From Asaia bogorensis (GTDB lineage Bacteria > Pseudomonadota > Alphaproteobacteria > Acetobacterales > Acetobacteraceae): a DNA stretch of 43,621 nucleotides. Below, piece after piece: positions 17,958 to 26,796 of the stretch (position 1 is its first letter; each line of letters opens with the position of its first letter). A program made the position numbers and the translations under genes. The notes under the pieces were generated by a model. That model saw only the letters and a list, made by a program, of their open reading frames with translations, had not been told where the DNA came from and did not search any database. Location: NCBI GenBank assembly GCA_945861095.1, contig CAMATI010000009.1, positions 1-43,621 on the forward strand, in the 5' to 3' direction.

Positions 17958-17959
17958 TC

Positions 17960-18643
17960 ATGCATATCGAAATCCTGATCGAGGACAGTTCCGGCCAACG
18001 GCTGCTTGAACACCTGCTGCCGAAATTGATCGGACCACATGGCCAACCCCACACCTGGCGCTTGCACGCCTATCGCGGCATAGGCCGCATCCCAACTGGC
18101 CTGTCAGCGACATTCGATCCGTCCAAGCGCATCCTGCTCACTGAATTACCCCGGCTGCTGCGTGGCTACGTGAAAACGTCCGGGATCGACGCGGTGGTCG
18201 TAGTGCTGGATGCCGACAACCGCGACTGCGTCGCCTTCCTCGCCGAGTTGAAGGCCCTTGCGGCTTCTTGTGACGCCTCTCATCTGGTGTTGTTCCGTCT
18301 TGCGATCGAAGAGATCGAGGCATGGTATCTCGGTGACCGTACCGCGCTCCAACATGCCTATCCGAAGGCGCGCAGGAATGTGCTGGACGGCTATGAGCAG
18401 GACGCCATATGCGGCACCTGGGAAATCATGGCAGACGCCACGCATGCTGGCGGCGTACGTTCCGTCAAACGTGCCGGGTGGCCCCTGCCGGGCCAACTCA
18501 AGCATGAATGGGCTGAGCGGATTGGACCATTCCTGGACCCTGCAAACAATCGGTCGCCGAGCTTTGCCAAATTTCGGGATGGCGTGCGGCGATTGGTCGG
18601 CACGCCCCCGACCCCACGATCCATGACCGATGGTCCATCCTGA
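17960..18643 (+). CDS. DUF4276-family protein, partner of the ATPase
   Basis: A 227-residue protein of DUF4276 type: the beta-strand start IEILIEDSSG (Glu8-Asp9), DAD at 84-86 after a hydrophobic strand (VVVVLDADN), and the family signature EEIEAWYLGD at 117-126. These acidic positions resemble a TOPRIM-like nuclease fold, consistent with a metal site, but this is inference. It begins two bases after the ATPase stop, so the two are translationally coupled and probably form one complex, as do OLD or AriA-AriB type pairs. The C-terminus (WPLPGQLKHEWAERI, PSFAKFRDGVRRL) fits the family. No function has been shown by the sequence. Confidence 0.8.
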   Translation: MHIEILIEDSSGQRLLEHLLPKLIGPHGQPHTWRLHAYRGIGRIPTGLSATFDPSKRILLTELPRLLRGYVKTSGIDAVVVVLDADNRDCVAFLAELKALAASCDASHLVLFRLAIEEIEAWYLGDRTALQHAYPKARRNVLDGYEQDAICGTWEIMADATHAGGVRSVKRAGWPLPGQLKHEWAERIGPFLDPANNRSPSFAKFRDGVRRLVGTPPTPRSMTDGPS

Positions 18644-18651
18644 TTCCCTGA

Positions 18652-19743
<1,092 letters not shown>

Positions 19744-19752
19744 CCCAAACCG

Positions 19753-19788
19753 GGGCGATCGCTCGGCCTACCGGCCACGCGGTCGCCC
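19753..19788 (+). terminator. Possible terminator hairpin after ilvC
   Basis: GGGCGATCGC and GCGGTCGCCC pair (one G-U) with a 16-base loop that itself contains GGCC repeats. No T run follows, so it may be Rho-linked or of no function. Confidence 0.35.
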
Positions 19789-19831
19789 TGTCCGCACCAC
19801 CCCAATCCCCTCCGGCCACGGAGATGCCGCC

Positions 19832-20812
19832 ATGCTGACTTCCTTTGCATGTCCGAACGGCCGAGCGGTGAGGGTGCTGGAGAGCGGGGCCGGCGGAGCG
19901 ATGGCGGATGCGGTCTGGATCGACCTGCTGTCCCCGACCGCGCAGGAGCGCGATCTGGTGGCCGCGGTGACCGGGTTGACGATCCCGACCGAGGCCGAGG
20001 TCCGGGAAATCGAGTCTTCCAGCCGCCTCTCGACCCGGGAAGGCGTGCTTTATCTCACGATGCCGATGGTCAGCGTAACCGAGCGCATGCGGGCGGTGTC
20101 CGTGGGGTTCGTGCTGTCTCAGGACCGTCTGGTGACGATCCGTTTTGCCGACAGCAAGACCTTCAACGCCTATGCCGACAACCTGCCCAACGTCGAGATG
20201 CAGAAGAAAGCCAGCGCCAGCATCTTCGTCGGATTGTTGGAAGCGATCGTCGACCGGCAGGCCGACGTGCTGGAAACCGTGGGCCTGGATCTGGAGGCCA
20301 TTTCCCACCGCATCTTCAAGCTGGGTGCCGCACAGGCCGGAGGACGCAAGGAAGAAGACGCCGTTCTGCGGCGGACCCTGGGCCAGTTGGGCCGCCTTGG
20401 GGACACGATTTCGCATATTCGCGACACCCAACTCTCCGCCGCGCGGATCGTTCCGTATGTGGAGTTGTCGGCGGCCCCGTGGCTGCCGAAGGATATCAAG
20501 ATCCGGTTGCGGACGTTGCGGCGGGATATCTCCTCGGTCAGCGATTTTGCCGCGCATCTGATCGGCAAGCTGCAGTTCATGCTTGATGCGACCTTGGGGT
20601 TCATCAGTATCGCACAGAACAATCTGATGAAGGTGATGACCATCGCATCGGTCGCCGGCATTCCGCCGGTGCTGGTGGCGGGTATCTACGGCATGAATTT
20701 CACCCATATGCCGGAATTGGCATGGCCCTACGGATATGCCTTCGGACTGGGCATGATCCTTGTCACGACCTTGATCCCGCTGGCCATTTTCCGCTGGCGG
20801 AAATGGATCTGA
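19832..20812 (+). CDS. corA: CorA-type magnesium/divalent-cation channel
   Basis: CorA is a pentameric inner-membrane Mg(2+) channel. The 326-residue protein has the large cytoplasmic N-domain (to about 265), then two membrane helices at the C-terminus; the selectivity motif YGMNF occurs at 286-290, followed by TH MPEL and a second helix ending in a basic tail (FRWRKWI). The loop after GMN is short, as in other CorA. The start at 19832 has a plausible GGAG site. It follows ilvC by 88 bases but is functionally unrelated. Confidence 0.93.
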   Translation: MLTSFACPNGRAVRVLESGAGGAMADAVWIDLLSPTAQERDLVAAVTGLTIPTEAEVREIESSSRLSTREGVLYLTMPMVSVTERMRAVSVGFVLSQDRLVTIRFADSKTFNAYADNLPNVEMQKKASASIFVGLLEAIVDRQADVLETVGLDLEAISHRIFKLGAAQAGGRKEEDAVLRRTLGQLGRLGDTISHIRDTQLSAARIVPYVELSAAPWLPKDIKIRLRTLRRDISSVSDFAAHLIGKLQFMLDATLGFISIAQNNLMKVMTIASVAGIPPVLVAGIYGMNFTHMPELAWPYGYAFGLGMILVTTLIPLAIFRWRKWI

Positions 20813-20825
20813 CGGAGGCCACGGG

Positions 20826-21347
20826 ATGCACCGGATCGAGGTAAGGCAGGTCGACATCGTCACCTTGGACGTCGACGCCATCGTCAACGCCGCCAACACA
20901 ACCCTGCTCGGCGGGGGCGGCGTCGATGGCGCCATCCACCGCGCCGCGGGCCCCGATCTGTTGGCGGAATGCCGGACCCTGGGCGGCTGCCCGACCGGTC
21001 AGGCAAGGATCACCAAAGCCTATCGGCTACCGGCCAGACACATCATCCATACCGTGGGTCCGATCTACCGCGACGGGCGGCAGGGTGAACCCGCCCTGTT
21101 GGCAAGCTGCTATCGGGAAAGCCTGGCCCTGGCCCTGAAACACCAGGCGCGGACCATTGCGTTTCCAGCGATCAGTTGCGGCGTCTATGGCTACCCGATC
21201 CCGGATGCCGCACGGATCGCGATCGGTGCAACCGCCGATGTCCTGGCGAGCGAGGCCAAATTCGATCGGATCATATTCGCCTGCTTCGGTGCCGAGGTGT
21301 TGTCGGCGTTCCAGGCGGCGCTGGGAGAACGGCGAAGCCTGGGCTGA
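20826..21347 (+). CDS. Macrodomain protein (O-acetyl-ADP-ribose deacetylase type)
   Basis: A 173-residue protein consisting of a single macrodomain like YmdB. The signature [27 protein letters not shown] gives Asn21/Asn24 and Asp34 (equivalent to the catalytic Asn and Asp of YmdB). HTVGPIY, and [13 protein letters not shown] toward the end, complete the ADP-ribose-binding loops. It likely hydrolyses O-acetyl-ADP-ribose or ADP-ribosyl esters. It follows corA by 13 bases and is probably cotranscribed with it, and it ends about 100 bases before the structured region upstream of leuA. Confidence 0.93.
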   Translation: MHRIEVRQVDIVTLDVDAIVNAANTTLLGGGGVDGAIHRAAGPDLLAECRTLGGCPTGQARITKAYRLPARHIIHTVGPIYRDGRQGEPALLASCYRESLALALKHQARTIAFPAISCGVYGYPIPDAARIAIGATADVLASEAKFDRIIFACFGAEVLSAFQAALGERRSLG

Positions 21348-21443
21348 CGGCCCCGGGCTGAAGCGGTCTATTCAACCAAAAGTTAAGACTGGCCTGATAT
21401 CCAGTTTGCGCGGCAATTCCGCCGTCAACGGAGGATCAGGACA

Positions 21444-21515
21444 ATGTTCATCATTGAGCTTGAACTCCGGTGGGGTAGATGGCGGATAAGGATCAAGGTC
21501 CTTATCCGCCGGTAG
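21444..21515 (+). CDS. Small ORF (23 codons) with a strong ribosome site
   Basis: ATG at 21444 to TAG at 21515, preceded by GGAGG nine bases upstream. The 23-residue product contains five Ile, three Leu, one Val and many Arg, starting MFIIELELRW. Its second half lies in a 12-bp perfect stem (21481-21492/21499-21510). It may be a real small basic protein or a leader peptide; its branched-chain residue content near leuA is suggestive only. I do not recognise it. Confidence is moderate because the reading frame is short and the ribosome site is the main support. Confidence 0.4.
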   Translation: MFIIELELRWGRWRIRIKVLIRR

Positions 21516-21571
21516 TCTACCCTTCCGGCGCCGGCGGGTCCAATGCAAAAGCACCCGCCGGTAGCCCGGAA
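21473..21571. other. Two adjacent stem-loops, candidate structured RNA
   Basis: First structure: outer arms GGGTAGA (21473-21479) and TCTACCC (21516-21522), inner arms GGCGGATAAGGA (21481-21492) and TCCTTATCCGCC (21499-21510) with a six-base loop. Second: outer TTCCGG (21523-21528) and CCGGAA (21566-21571), inner CCGGCGGGT (21531-21539) and ACCCGCCGG (21553-21561). All arms are perfect. No T run follows either. They could be an RNA element, a mobile palindrome or a terminator for the small ORF. Confidence 0.65.
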
Positions 21572-21591
21572 TATATAAGGCTTTGCACCGC

Positions 21592-21620
21592 TTGCGTCCA
21601 GCACTCCGCGCACCTATAAA
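21592..21620 (+). promoter_or_regulatory. Candidate leuA sigma-70 promoter
   Basis: TTGCGT at 21592-21597 and TATAAA at 21615-21620 with an exact 17-base spacer. The predicted +1, about seven bases beyond, falls at 21627-21628, i.e. at the ATG of the leader peptide, so the leader transcript would be leaderless. Confidence 0.6.
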
Positions 21621-21627
21621 TGTCCTC

Positions 21628-21726
21628 ATGTTCAACGGCGTGCCCCGTCCCGGTCTGACAATTGCCCCCAAGGCGGTTGGCAGCGCGCGTCCGTTCGGCC
21701 TCCTCCTTCGACTTAGCAGCCCCTGA
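21628..21726 (+). CDS. leuL: leuA leader peptide
   Basis: A 32-codon frame, ATG 21628 to TGA 21724-21726, ends in FGLLLRLSSP. Four Leu codons (CTC, CTC, CTT, CTT at 21700-21714, with one Arg between) lie in the last eight sense codons. This is the arrangement of attenuator leader peptides: ribosomes stalled on Leu codons would free the downstream antiterminator arm. The stop codon lies within the left arm of the antiterminator (21720-21729), so a ribosome reaching it would mask that arm. No ribosome site precedes it, which fits initiation at the very 5' end of a leaderless RNA. Gene symbol by function only. Confidence 0.7.
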   Translation: MFNGVPRPGLTIAPKAVGSARPFGLLLRLSSP

Positions 21727-21781
21727 GCGTCTCGCCGGGTTGCTGAACGCCGGCATCGCTCAGGGGACAGCCCCTGGCTTT
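21720..21781 (+). promoter_or_regulatory. Leucine attenuator: antiterminator and terminator
   Basis: CCCCTGAGCG (21720-21729) pairs perfectly with CGCTCAGGGG (21757-21766). The 3' arm's CAGGGG (21761-21766) can instead pair with CCCCTG (21771-21776), a four-base loop, followed by GGCTTTTG. The two hairpins exclude each other. The second has a T run of four, modest for a terminator. Together with the leader peptide this is a textbook attenuator layout. Confidence 0.7.
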
Positions 21782-21815
21782 TGTCGCGCACACTATCTCC
21801 AAGGACGTCCTTCCC

Positions 21816-23399
21816 ATGAGCATCAATCATCCCAGCTTCGGCAAGCTGGACGACAGCCGCATCGTCATTTTCGACACCACGCTGCGGGACGGCGAGCAGT
21901 CACCGGGCTTCTCGATGAACCTGAACGAAAAGATCCGCATGGCGGAGGCCCTGACCGAACTGGGCATCGACGTGATGGAAGCGGGGTTTGCCATCGCGTC
22001 TCCCGGCGATTTTGAATCCGTGAAGGCGATTGCGGAATCCATCGGCCAGCGCGCCGACACCCCGGTCATCGCCAGCCTGGCCCGCGCCGGACAGATGGAC
22101 GTGCTGCGCGCGGCCGAGGCGCTGAAGCCCGCCAAGCGCCGGCGCATCCATATCGTGATCGCCACCTCCGACCTGCATATGCAGCAAAAGCTGCGGCTGT
22201 CGCCGGAGGAGGTCATCCAGGCGACCATCGACTCCGTCACCCTGGCGCGCCAGCACGCCGACGACGTCGAATGGTCGGCGGAGGACGCCACCCGCTCCGA
22301 TCCCGACTTCCTGTGCCGTGTCGTGGAAGCCGCGATCCGCGCCGGCGCCACCACCATCAACCTGCCCGACACCGTCGGCTACGCGCTGCCCGAGGACATG
22401 GCGCGCATGTATGCCGACATCCGCACCCGTGTGCCCGGCGCGGATCAGATCATCCTGTCCACCCACAACCACAACGACCTGGGGCTGGCGGTGGCCAACA
22501 CCATCGCCGCTATCCGCGCCGGCGCGCGCCAGGTGGAATGCACGATCAACGGCATCGGGGAACGGGCCGGCAATGCGTCGCTGGAGGAGATCGTCATGGC
22601 GATCCGCACCCGCCGCGACGCGATCCCGGTCGATAACGGCATTGTCACCACCAACATTCTGCGGGTGTCGAAGCTGCTGTCCACCATCACCGGCTTCGAC
22701 GTGCAGCCCAACAAGGCGATCGTCGGGCGCAACGCCTTCGCGCATGAGGCCGGGATCCATCAGGACGGCGTGCTGAAGAACGCCGCGACCTATGAGATCA
22801 TGACGCCGGAGAGCATCGGCTGGGCCAAGAACAGCCTGGTGCTGGGCAAGCATTCCGGTCGCGCGGCGTTTCGGGACCGGCTGGATACGCTGGGCTACAA
22901 GATCGGCGATAATCAGTTGAACGACGCGTTCCGCCGCTTCAAGGACCTGGCGGATCGCAAGAAGGTGGTGTTCGACGAAGACATCGTGGCTCTGGTCGAT
23001 GATGAGGTGATGCGCGACCACGAGCGCATTCGCTTCGTGTCGCTGGACCTGCATGCCGGTTCCAAGTCCCCGGCGCGGGCCGAACTGGAACTGGAAGTCG
23101 ATGGCGTCGTGATGAGCGCGGCCGCGACCGGCGACGGTCCGGTGGACGCGACGTTCAAGGCGATCCAGGCAATCTTCCCGCATACCGCGAATCTGGTGCT
23201 GTTCTCGGTGGGAGCGGTGACCGAGGGCACCGATGCACAGGCGAAGACGACGGTGCGCCTGGAAGAAAACGGCAAGATGGTGGACGGGCAGGGGGCAGAT
23301 ACCGACACGATCGTGGCGTCGGCCCGGGCCTATGTGCATGCGTTGAACAAGCTGATCGTGAAGCGTGCGCGGACGGAGCCGGTGGCGTTGAGCGCCTGA
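21816..23399 (+). CDS. leuA: 2-isopropylmalate synthase
   Basis: LeuA condenses 2-ketoisovalerate with acetyl-CoA, the first committed step of leucine synthesis. The 527-residue protein has the catalytic TIM barrel (FDTTLRDGEQSPG near residues 18-30, metal Asp/His in STHNHNDLGLAVANT) and the C-terminal leucine-binding regulatory domain (from about 400; SLDLHAGSKSPARAELELEVDG). The ATG at 21816 follows CCAAGGACGTCC; the site sits in a short palindrome (21801-21812). It is downstream of the attenuator described here, so leucine should regulate it at both the RNA and enzyme level. Confidence 0.97.
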   Translation: MSINHPSFGKLDDSRIVIFDTTLRDGEQSPGFSMNLNEKIRMAEALTELGIDVMEAGFAIASPGDFESVKAIAESIGQRADTPVIASLARAGQMDVLRAAEALKPAKRRRIHIVIATSDLHMQQKLRLSPEEVIQATIDSVTLARQHADDVEWSAEDATRSDPDFLCRVVEAAIRAGATTINLPDTVGYALPEDMARMYADIRTRVPGADQIILSTHNHNDLGLAVANTIAAIRAGARQVECTINGIGERAGNASLEEIVMAIRTRRDAIPVDNGIVTTNILRVSKLLSTITGFDVQPNKAIVGRNAFAHEAGIHQDGVLKNAATYEIMTPESIGWAKNSLVLGKHSGRAAFRDRLDTLGYKIGDNQLNDAFRRFKDLADRKKVVFDEDIVALVDDEVMRDHERIRFVSLDLHAGSKSPARAELELEVDGVVMSAAATGDGPVDATFKAIQAIFPHTANLVLFSVGAVTEGTDAQAKTTVRLEENGKMVDGQGADTDTIVASARAYVHALNKLIVKRARTEPVALSA

Positions 23400-23400
23400 A

Positions 23401-23453
23401 CGGGGCTTCCGCCCCGGACCCCGACCAGGGGCTTTGCCCCTGGACCCCACCAA
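23401..23453 (-). repeat. Dispersed GC-rich repeat, copy B (reverse)
   Basis: This is a reverse-orientation copy of the GC-rich element of positions 13-90, sharing the CCAGGGGC..GCCCCTGG hairpin and the GGGGTCCGGGGCGGAAG part. It lies directly after the leuA stop. Confidence 0.75.
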
Positions 23454-23482
23454 CGGCGCGGCCTTTGGAATGCGATTCTTTT

Positions 23483-23550
23483 GGGGGGATTGAGGAGGGG
23501 GCCTACCCGGACCTATCACGGTCCGGGTAGGCCCCATCCTCAATCCCCCC
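23483..23550. terminator. Long hairpin between convergent leuA and RND genes
   Basis: A 14-bp outer stem (23483-23496 with 23537-23550) and 15-bp inner stem (23499-23513 with 23520-23534) enclose a six-base loop. It can act for both converging genes. It is preceded by TCTTTT on the left side. It lies between repeat copies B and C, so the whole gap is palindromic. Confidence 0.7.
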
Positions 23551-23612
23551 AATGGTTCGGGTTCCAAGGGCCGTCGCCCTTGGCGGGTCCAGGGCAGAGC
23601 CCTGGTCGGGGT
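23551..23612 (+). repeat. Dispersed GC-rich repeat, copy C
   Basis: This copy differs from the same stretch of copy A (11-71) at two positions, then diverges. It is opposite in direction to copy B, forming an inverted pair around the central hairpin. Confidence 0.8.
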
Positions 23613-23644
23613 TCCCCAATGGCTGTTGCGTCGGAAGCCCCGCT

Positions 23645-26600
23645 CTAATCCCCCTCCGCCGCCCCCAGCTTCGCGGCCAGGGTCGGCAGTGCCGCCTGCC
23701 GCCGAGGCGACAGCCAATGCTGCAACCGGTCCAGATACAGATAAACAACGGGCGTCGTGTAAAGCGTCAGGATCTGGCTCAGCGCCAATCCCCCCACCAG
23801 CGTGTATCCCAGCGGCTTGCGTAGTTCTGATCCCGCGCCCGACCCCAGCATCAGCGGCAGGCCGGACAGCATCGCGGCCATCGTGGTCATCAGGATCGGT
23901 CGGAACCGCAGCAGGCAGGCCTCTCGGATCGCGTCATAGGGTGACAGGCCGCTCTGACGCTCCGCCGTGATGGCGAAATCGACCATCATGATGCCGTTCT
24001 TCTTCACGATGCCGATCAGCAGGATCACACCGATCAGCGCGATCACCGACAGGTCGTATTCCACGATCATCAGCATCAGCAACGCGCCCACGCCGGCCGA
24101 CGGCAGGGTGGATAGGATGGTCAGCGGCAGGATGTAGCTTTCGTACAGCATGCCCAGGATGATGTAGACCGTGATCAGCGCCGCCGCGATCAGGTAGGGC
24201 TGGCTGGCCAACGACGATTGGAACGCCTGCGCGGTGCCCTGGAACGTGCCGCGGATGGTGATCGGCGTCCCCATCTGGCGCATCGCGGCGTTGATCGCAT
24301 CGACGGCCTCCCCCAGCGCCGCCCCCTGCGCCAGGTTGAACGAAATCGTCACCGCCGGAAACTGGCTCTGATGGCTGATCGACAGCGGCTGCACCGGTTT
24401 GGTCGACCACGTCGCGAAGGAGCCGAGGGGAACCGCCTGGCCGGTGTTGGATTTGACGTGGAGCTTGTTGAGGGTCTCGATGTCGGACCCCTGGTCGGGC
24501 AGCACCTCCAGGATAACCTTATGGGTATTCACCTGGGTGAAATACTGAGTGATCTGACGCTGGCCGAATGCATTGTAGAGCGTTTCGTCAATCGCCTGGG
24601 GCTGGATGCCGAAGCGCGCCGCCTGATCGCGATCGATCACCAGGGTTGCCGTGGTGCCGCCCACCTGCTGGTCGGTCGTCACATCGCGCAGCATCGGTAG
24701 CGCTCGCAGCCGTTCCAGAATGCGCGGGGACCACTGGTAGAGATCGTCCAGGTCGGCGCTTTGCAAAGTGTATTGAAATTCGGTCTTGGCCAGGCGGCCG
24801 CCCACCCGGATATCCTGGGCGGCTTGCAGGAACATCGCGCCACCCTGGACTTTCGCGAGCTTCGGTCGCATGCGGGCGATGTATTGCTGCGCCGACCCGC
24901 CGACCCGCTGATCCCAAGGTTTCAGCGCGATGAAGACGCGACCATTGTTGCCCGTCTGCCCGGCAACGCCCGCACCGATCGTGGAGGCATAGGCCAGCGT
25001 GTCCGGGTCCTCCAACAGCACCTGCGTAAGGGCGACCTGCAATTCCGACATACGCTTGAAGGAGACGTCCTGCGGCCCTTCGGTCACGGCGAGCACCAGA
25101 CCGGTGTCCTGAGCCGGGAAGAATCCCTTGGGGATCGTGATATAAAGATAGACGGTCAGCCCGACGGTTCCGAAGAACACCAGCAGCGTGATGAAATGGA
25201 AACGCAGCGCGACATCCAGGCTGCGCCGGTATCCCGCCAACAGCAGGTCGAAGCCCTTCTCGATGATTCGATAGCCCAGGCCGTGACCGCCATGGTGATT
25301 GCGCAGGAAGCGGGAGCACATCATCGGCGTCAATGTCAGGGAGACGACGCCGGACACCAGCACCGCGATACTGACCGTCACCGCGAATTCGCGAAACAGA
25401 CGGCCGATGATGCCGCCCATCAACAACAGTGGAATGAACACGGCGACCAGCGACACGCTGATCGAGACGATGGTGAAGCCGATCTCCCCGGCCCCTTTTA
25501 GCGCCGCCTCCATCGGTTTCATGCCGTTCTCGATATGCCGGTAGATGTTTTCCAGCATCACGATGGCATCGTCGACGACAAAGCCGACCGCTATGGTCAG
25601 CGCCATCAGCGACAGGTTGTTCAGGCTGTAATCCAGCAGATACATCACCGCGCAGGTAGAAATCAGGGCAACCGGCACGGTCACCGATGGGATGATCGTC
25701 GCCCACAGGTTGCGCAGGAACAGGAAGATAACCATCACCACCAGCCCAACCGACAGCACCAGGGTGAACTCCACCTCATGCAGGGAGGCCCGGATCGTTT
25801 GGGTCCGGTCGGATACCACGCTGACGCGGACCGATGGCGGGAGGGATGCTTCCAGGGCCGGCAGCGCGGCCTTTATCCGCTCCACGGTTTCGATGACGTT
25901 GGCGCCAGGTTGCTTGAAAATGACGAGGATGATGCCGCGCTTGCCGGATTGCCAGCCCGCGAGTTTCAGGTTTTCCGCCGCGTCGACCGCCTGGCCGATA
26001 TCCCGGACCCGGATCGCGGCACCGTTGCGCCATGCCACGATGACTTCGTTGAACTCAGCCGCCTTGGTCAACTGGTCATTGGCATAAATCGCATAGGCTC
26101 GGCTGTCGCCATCGATATTGCCCTTGGGTGCATTGGCGGTGGCGCTGATCAGCACCGGGCGGATGTCCTCCAAGGTCAGGTTCATCGCCGCCAATTTGGC
26201 CGGATCGACCTGGATGCGGATCGCGCGCTTCTGCTCGCCACCGATGAAGACCTGGGATACGCCGCTCATTTGCGAGATCTGCTGCGACAGGACCGCGTCG
26301 GCGTAATCGTTGACCTCGATCAGCGGCAGCGCGTCGGACTGCACCGACAGGATCAGGATGGGCGAGTCGGATGGATTGACCTTCCGGAAATTCGGCGCGT
26401 TGGGCAGGTTGCGCGGCAACTGGCCGCTGGCCGAGTTGATGGCGCGCTGCACGTCGCCCGCGGCGTCGTCGATATTCCGGTCCAGGTCGAACTGGATGGT
26501 GACCTGGGTCTGCCCCTGCACGCTGACCGAGGTCATCTGTGCGACGCCGGCAATCGCGGCGAACTGGCGCTCCAGCGGCTGGGCGACCGTGCTCGCCATG

Positions 26601-26773
26601 GTTTCGGGGCTGGCGCCGGGGAAGCTCGCACTGACGTTGATGGTCGGGAAGTCCACCCGCGGCAGCGGGGCAACGGGCAGGAACGGATAGGCCGCCAAGC
26701 CGACCAGCACCATGGCCGCGATGAACAGGGAGGTCGCAACCGGTCGGCGTATGAAGGGAGCCGATATGCTCAT
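23645..26773 (-). CDS. RND efflux transporter, inner-membrane pump (MdtB/MdtC-like)
   Basis: The 1,042-residue protein is a full-length RND pump. It has a first span at 11-30 (FIAAMVLVGLAAYPFLP), periplasmic porter domains, and a TM4 region VGFVVDDAIVMLENIYRHIENG with the paired Asp that carries the proton. The second half repeats the layout (span plus large loop plus six spans). Internal wording (DFPTINVSASFPGASPETM) matches MdtB/MdtC. Only one pump gene is present, not the mdtBC pair. It follows the adaptor gene by 23 bases and is read in the same direction; no outer-membrane channel lies nearby. Confidence 0.93.
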   Translation of the reverse strand: MSISAPFIRRPVATSLFIAAMVLVGLAAYPFLPVAPLPRVDFPTINVSASFPGASPETMASTVAQPLERQFAAIAGVAQMTSVSVQGQTQVTIQFDLDRNIDDAAGDVQRAINSASGQLPRNLPNAPNFRKVNPSDSPILILSVQSDALPLIEVNDYADAVLSQQISQMSGVSQVFIGGEQKRAIRIQVDPAKLAAMNLTLEDIRPVLISATANAPKGNIDGDSRAYAIYANDQLTKAAEFNEVIVAWRNGAAIRVRDIGQAVDAAENLKLAGWQSGKRGIILVIFKQPGANVIETVERIKAALPALEASLPPSVRVSVVSDRTQTIRASLHEVEFTLVLSVGLVVMVIFLFLRNLWATIIPSVTVPVALISTCAVMYLLDYSLNNLSLMALTIAVGFVVDDAIVMLENIYRHIENGMKPMEAALKGAGEIGFTIVSISVSLVAVFIPLLLMGGIIGRLFREFAVTVSIAVLVSGVVSLTLTPMMCSRFLRNHHGGHGLGYRIIEKGFDLLLAGYRRSLDVALRFHFITLLVFFGTVGLTVYLYITIPKGFFPAQDTGLVLAVTEGPQDVSFKRMSELQVALTQVLLEDPDTLAYASTIGAGVAGQTGNNGRVFIALKPWDQRVGGSAQQYIARMRPKLAKVQGGAMFLQAAQDIRVGGRLAKTEFQYTLQSADLDDLYQWSPRILERLRALPMLRDVTTDQQVGGTTATLVIDRDQAARFGIQPQAIDETLYNAFGQRQITQYFTQVNTHKVILEVLPDQGSDIETLNKLHVKSNTGQAVPLGSFATWSTKPVQPLSISHQSQFPAVTISFNLAQGAALGEAVDAINAAMRQMGTPITIRGTFQGTAQAFQSSLASQPYLIAAALITVYIILGMLYESYILPLTILSTLPSAGVGALLMLMIVEYDLSVIALIGVILLIGIVKKNGIMMVDFAITAERQSGLSPYDAIREACLLRFRPILMTTMAAMLSGLPLMLGSGAGSELRKPLGYTLVGGLALSQILTLYTTPVVYLYLDRLQHWLSPRRQAALPTLAAKLGAAEGD

Positions 26774-26796
26774 GCGTTGCCGCCCACCTGTCTGTT

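Noticed and set aside
21372..21830. Minus-strand frames over the leuA leader region
   Set aside because: They have no ribosome site and no recognisable family, and the plus strand explains the features.
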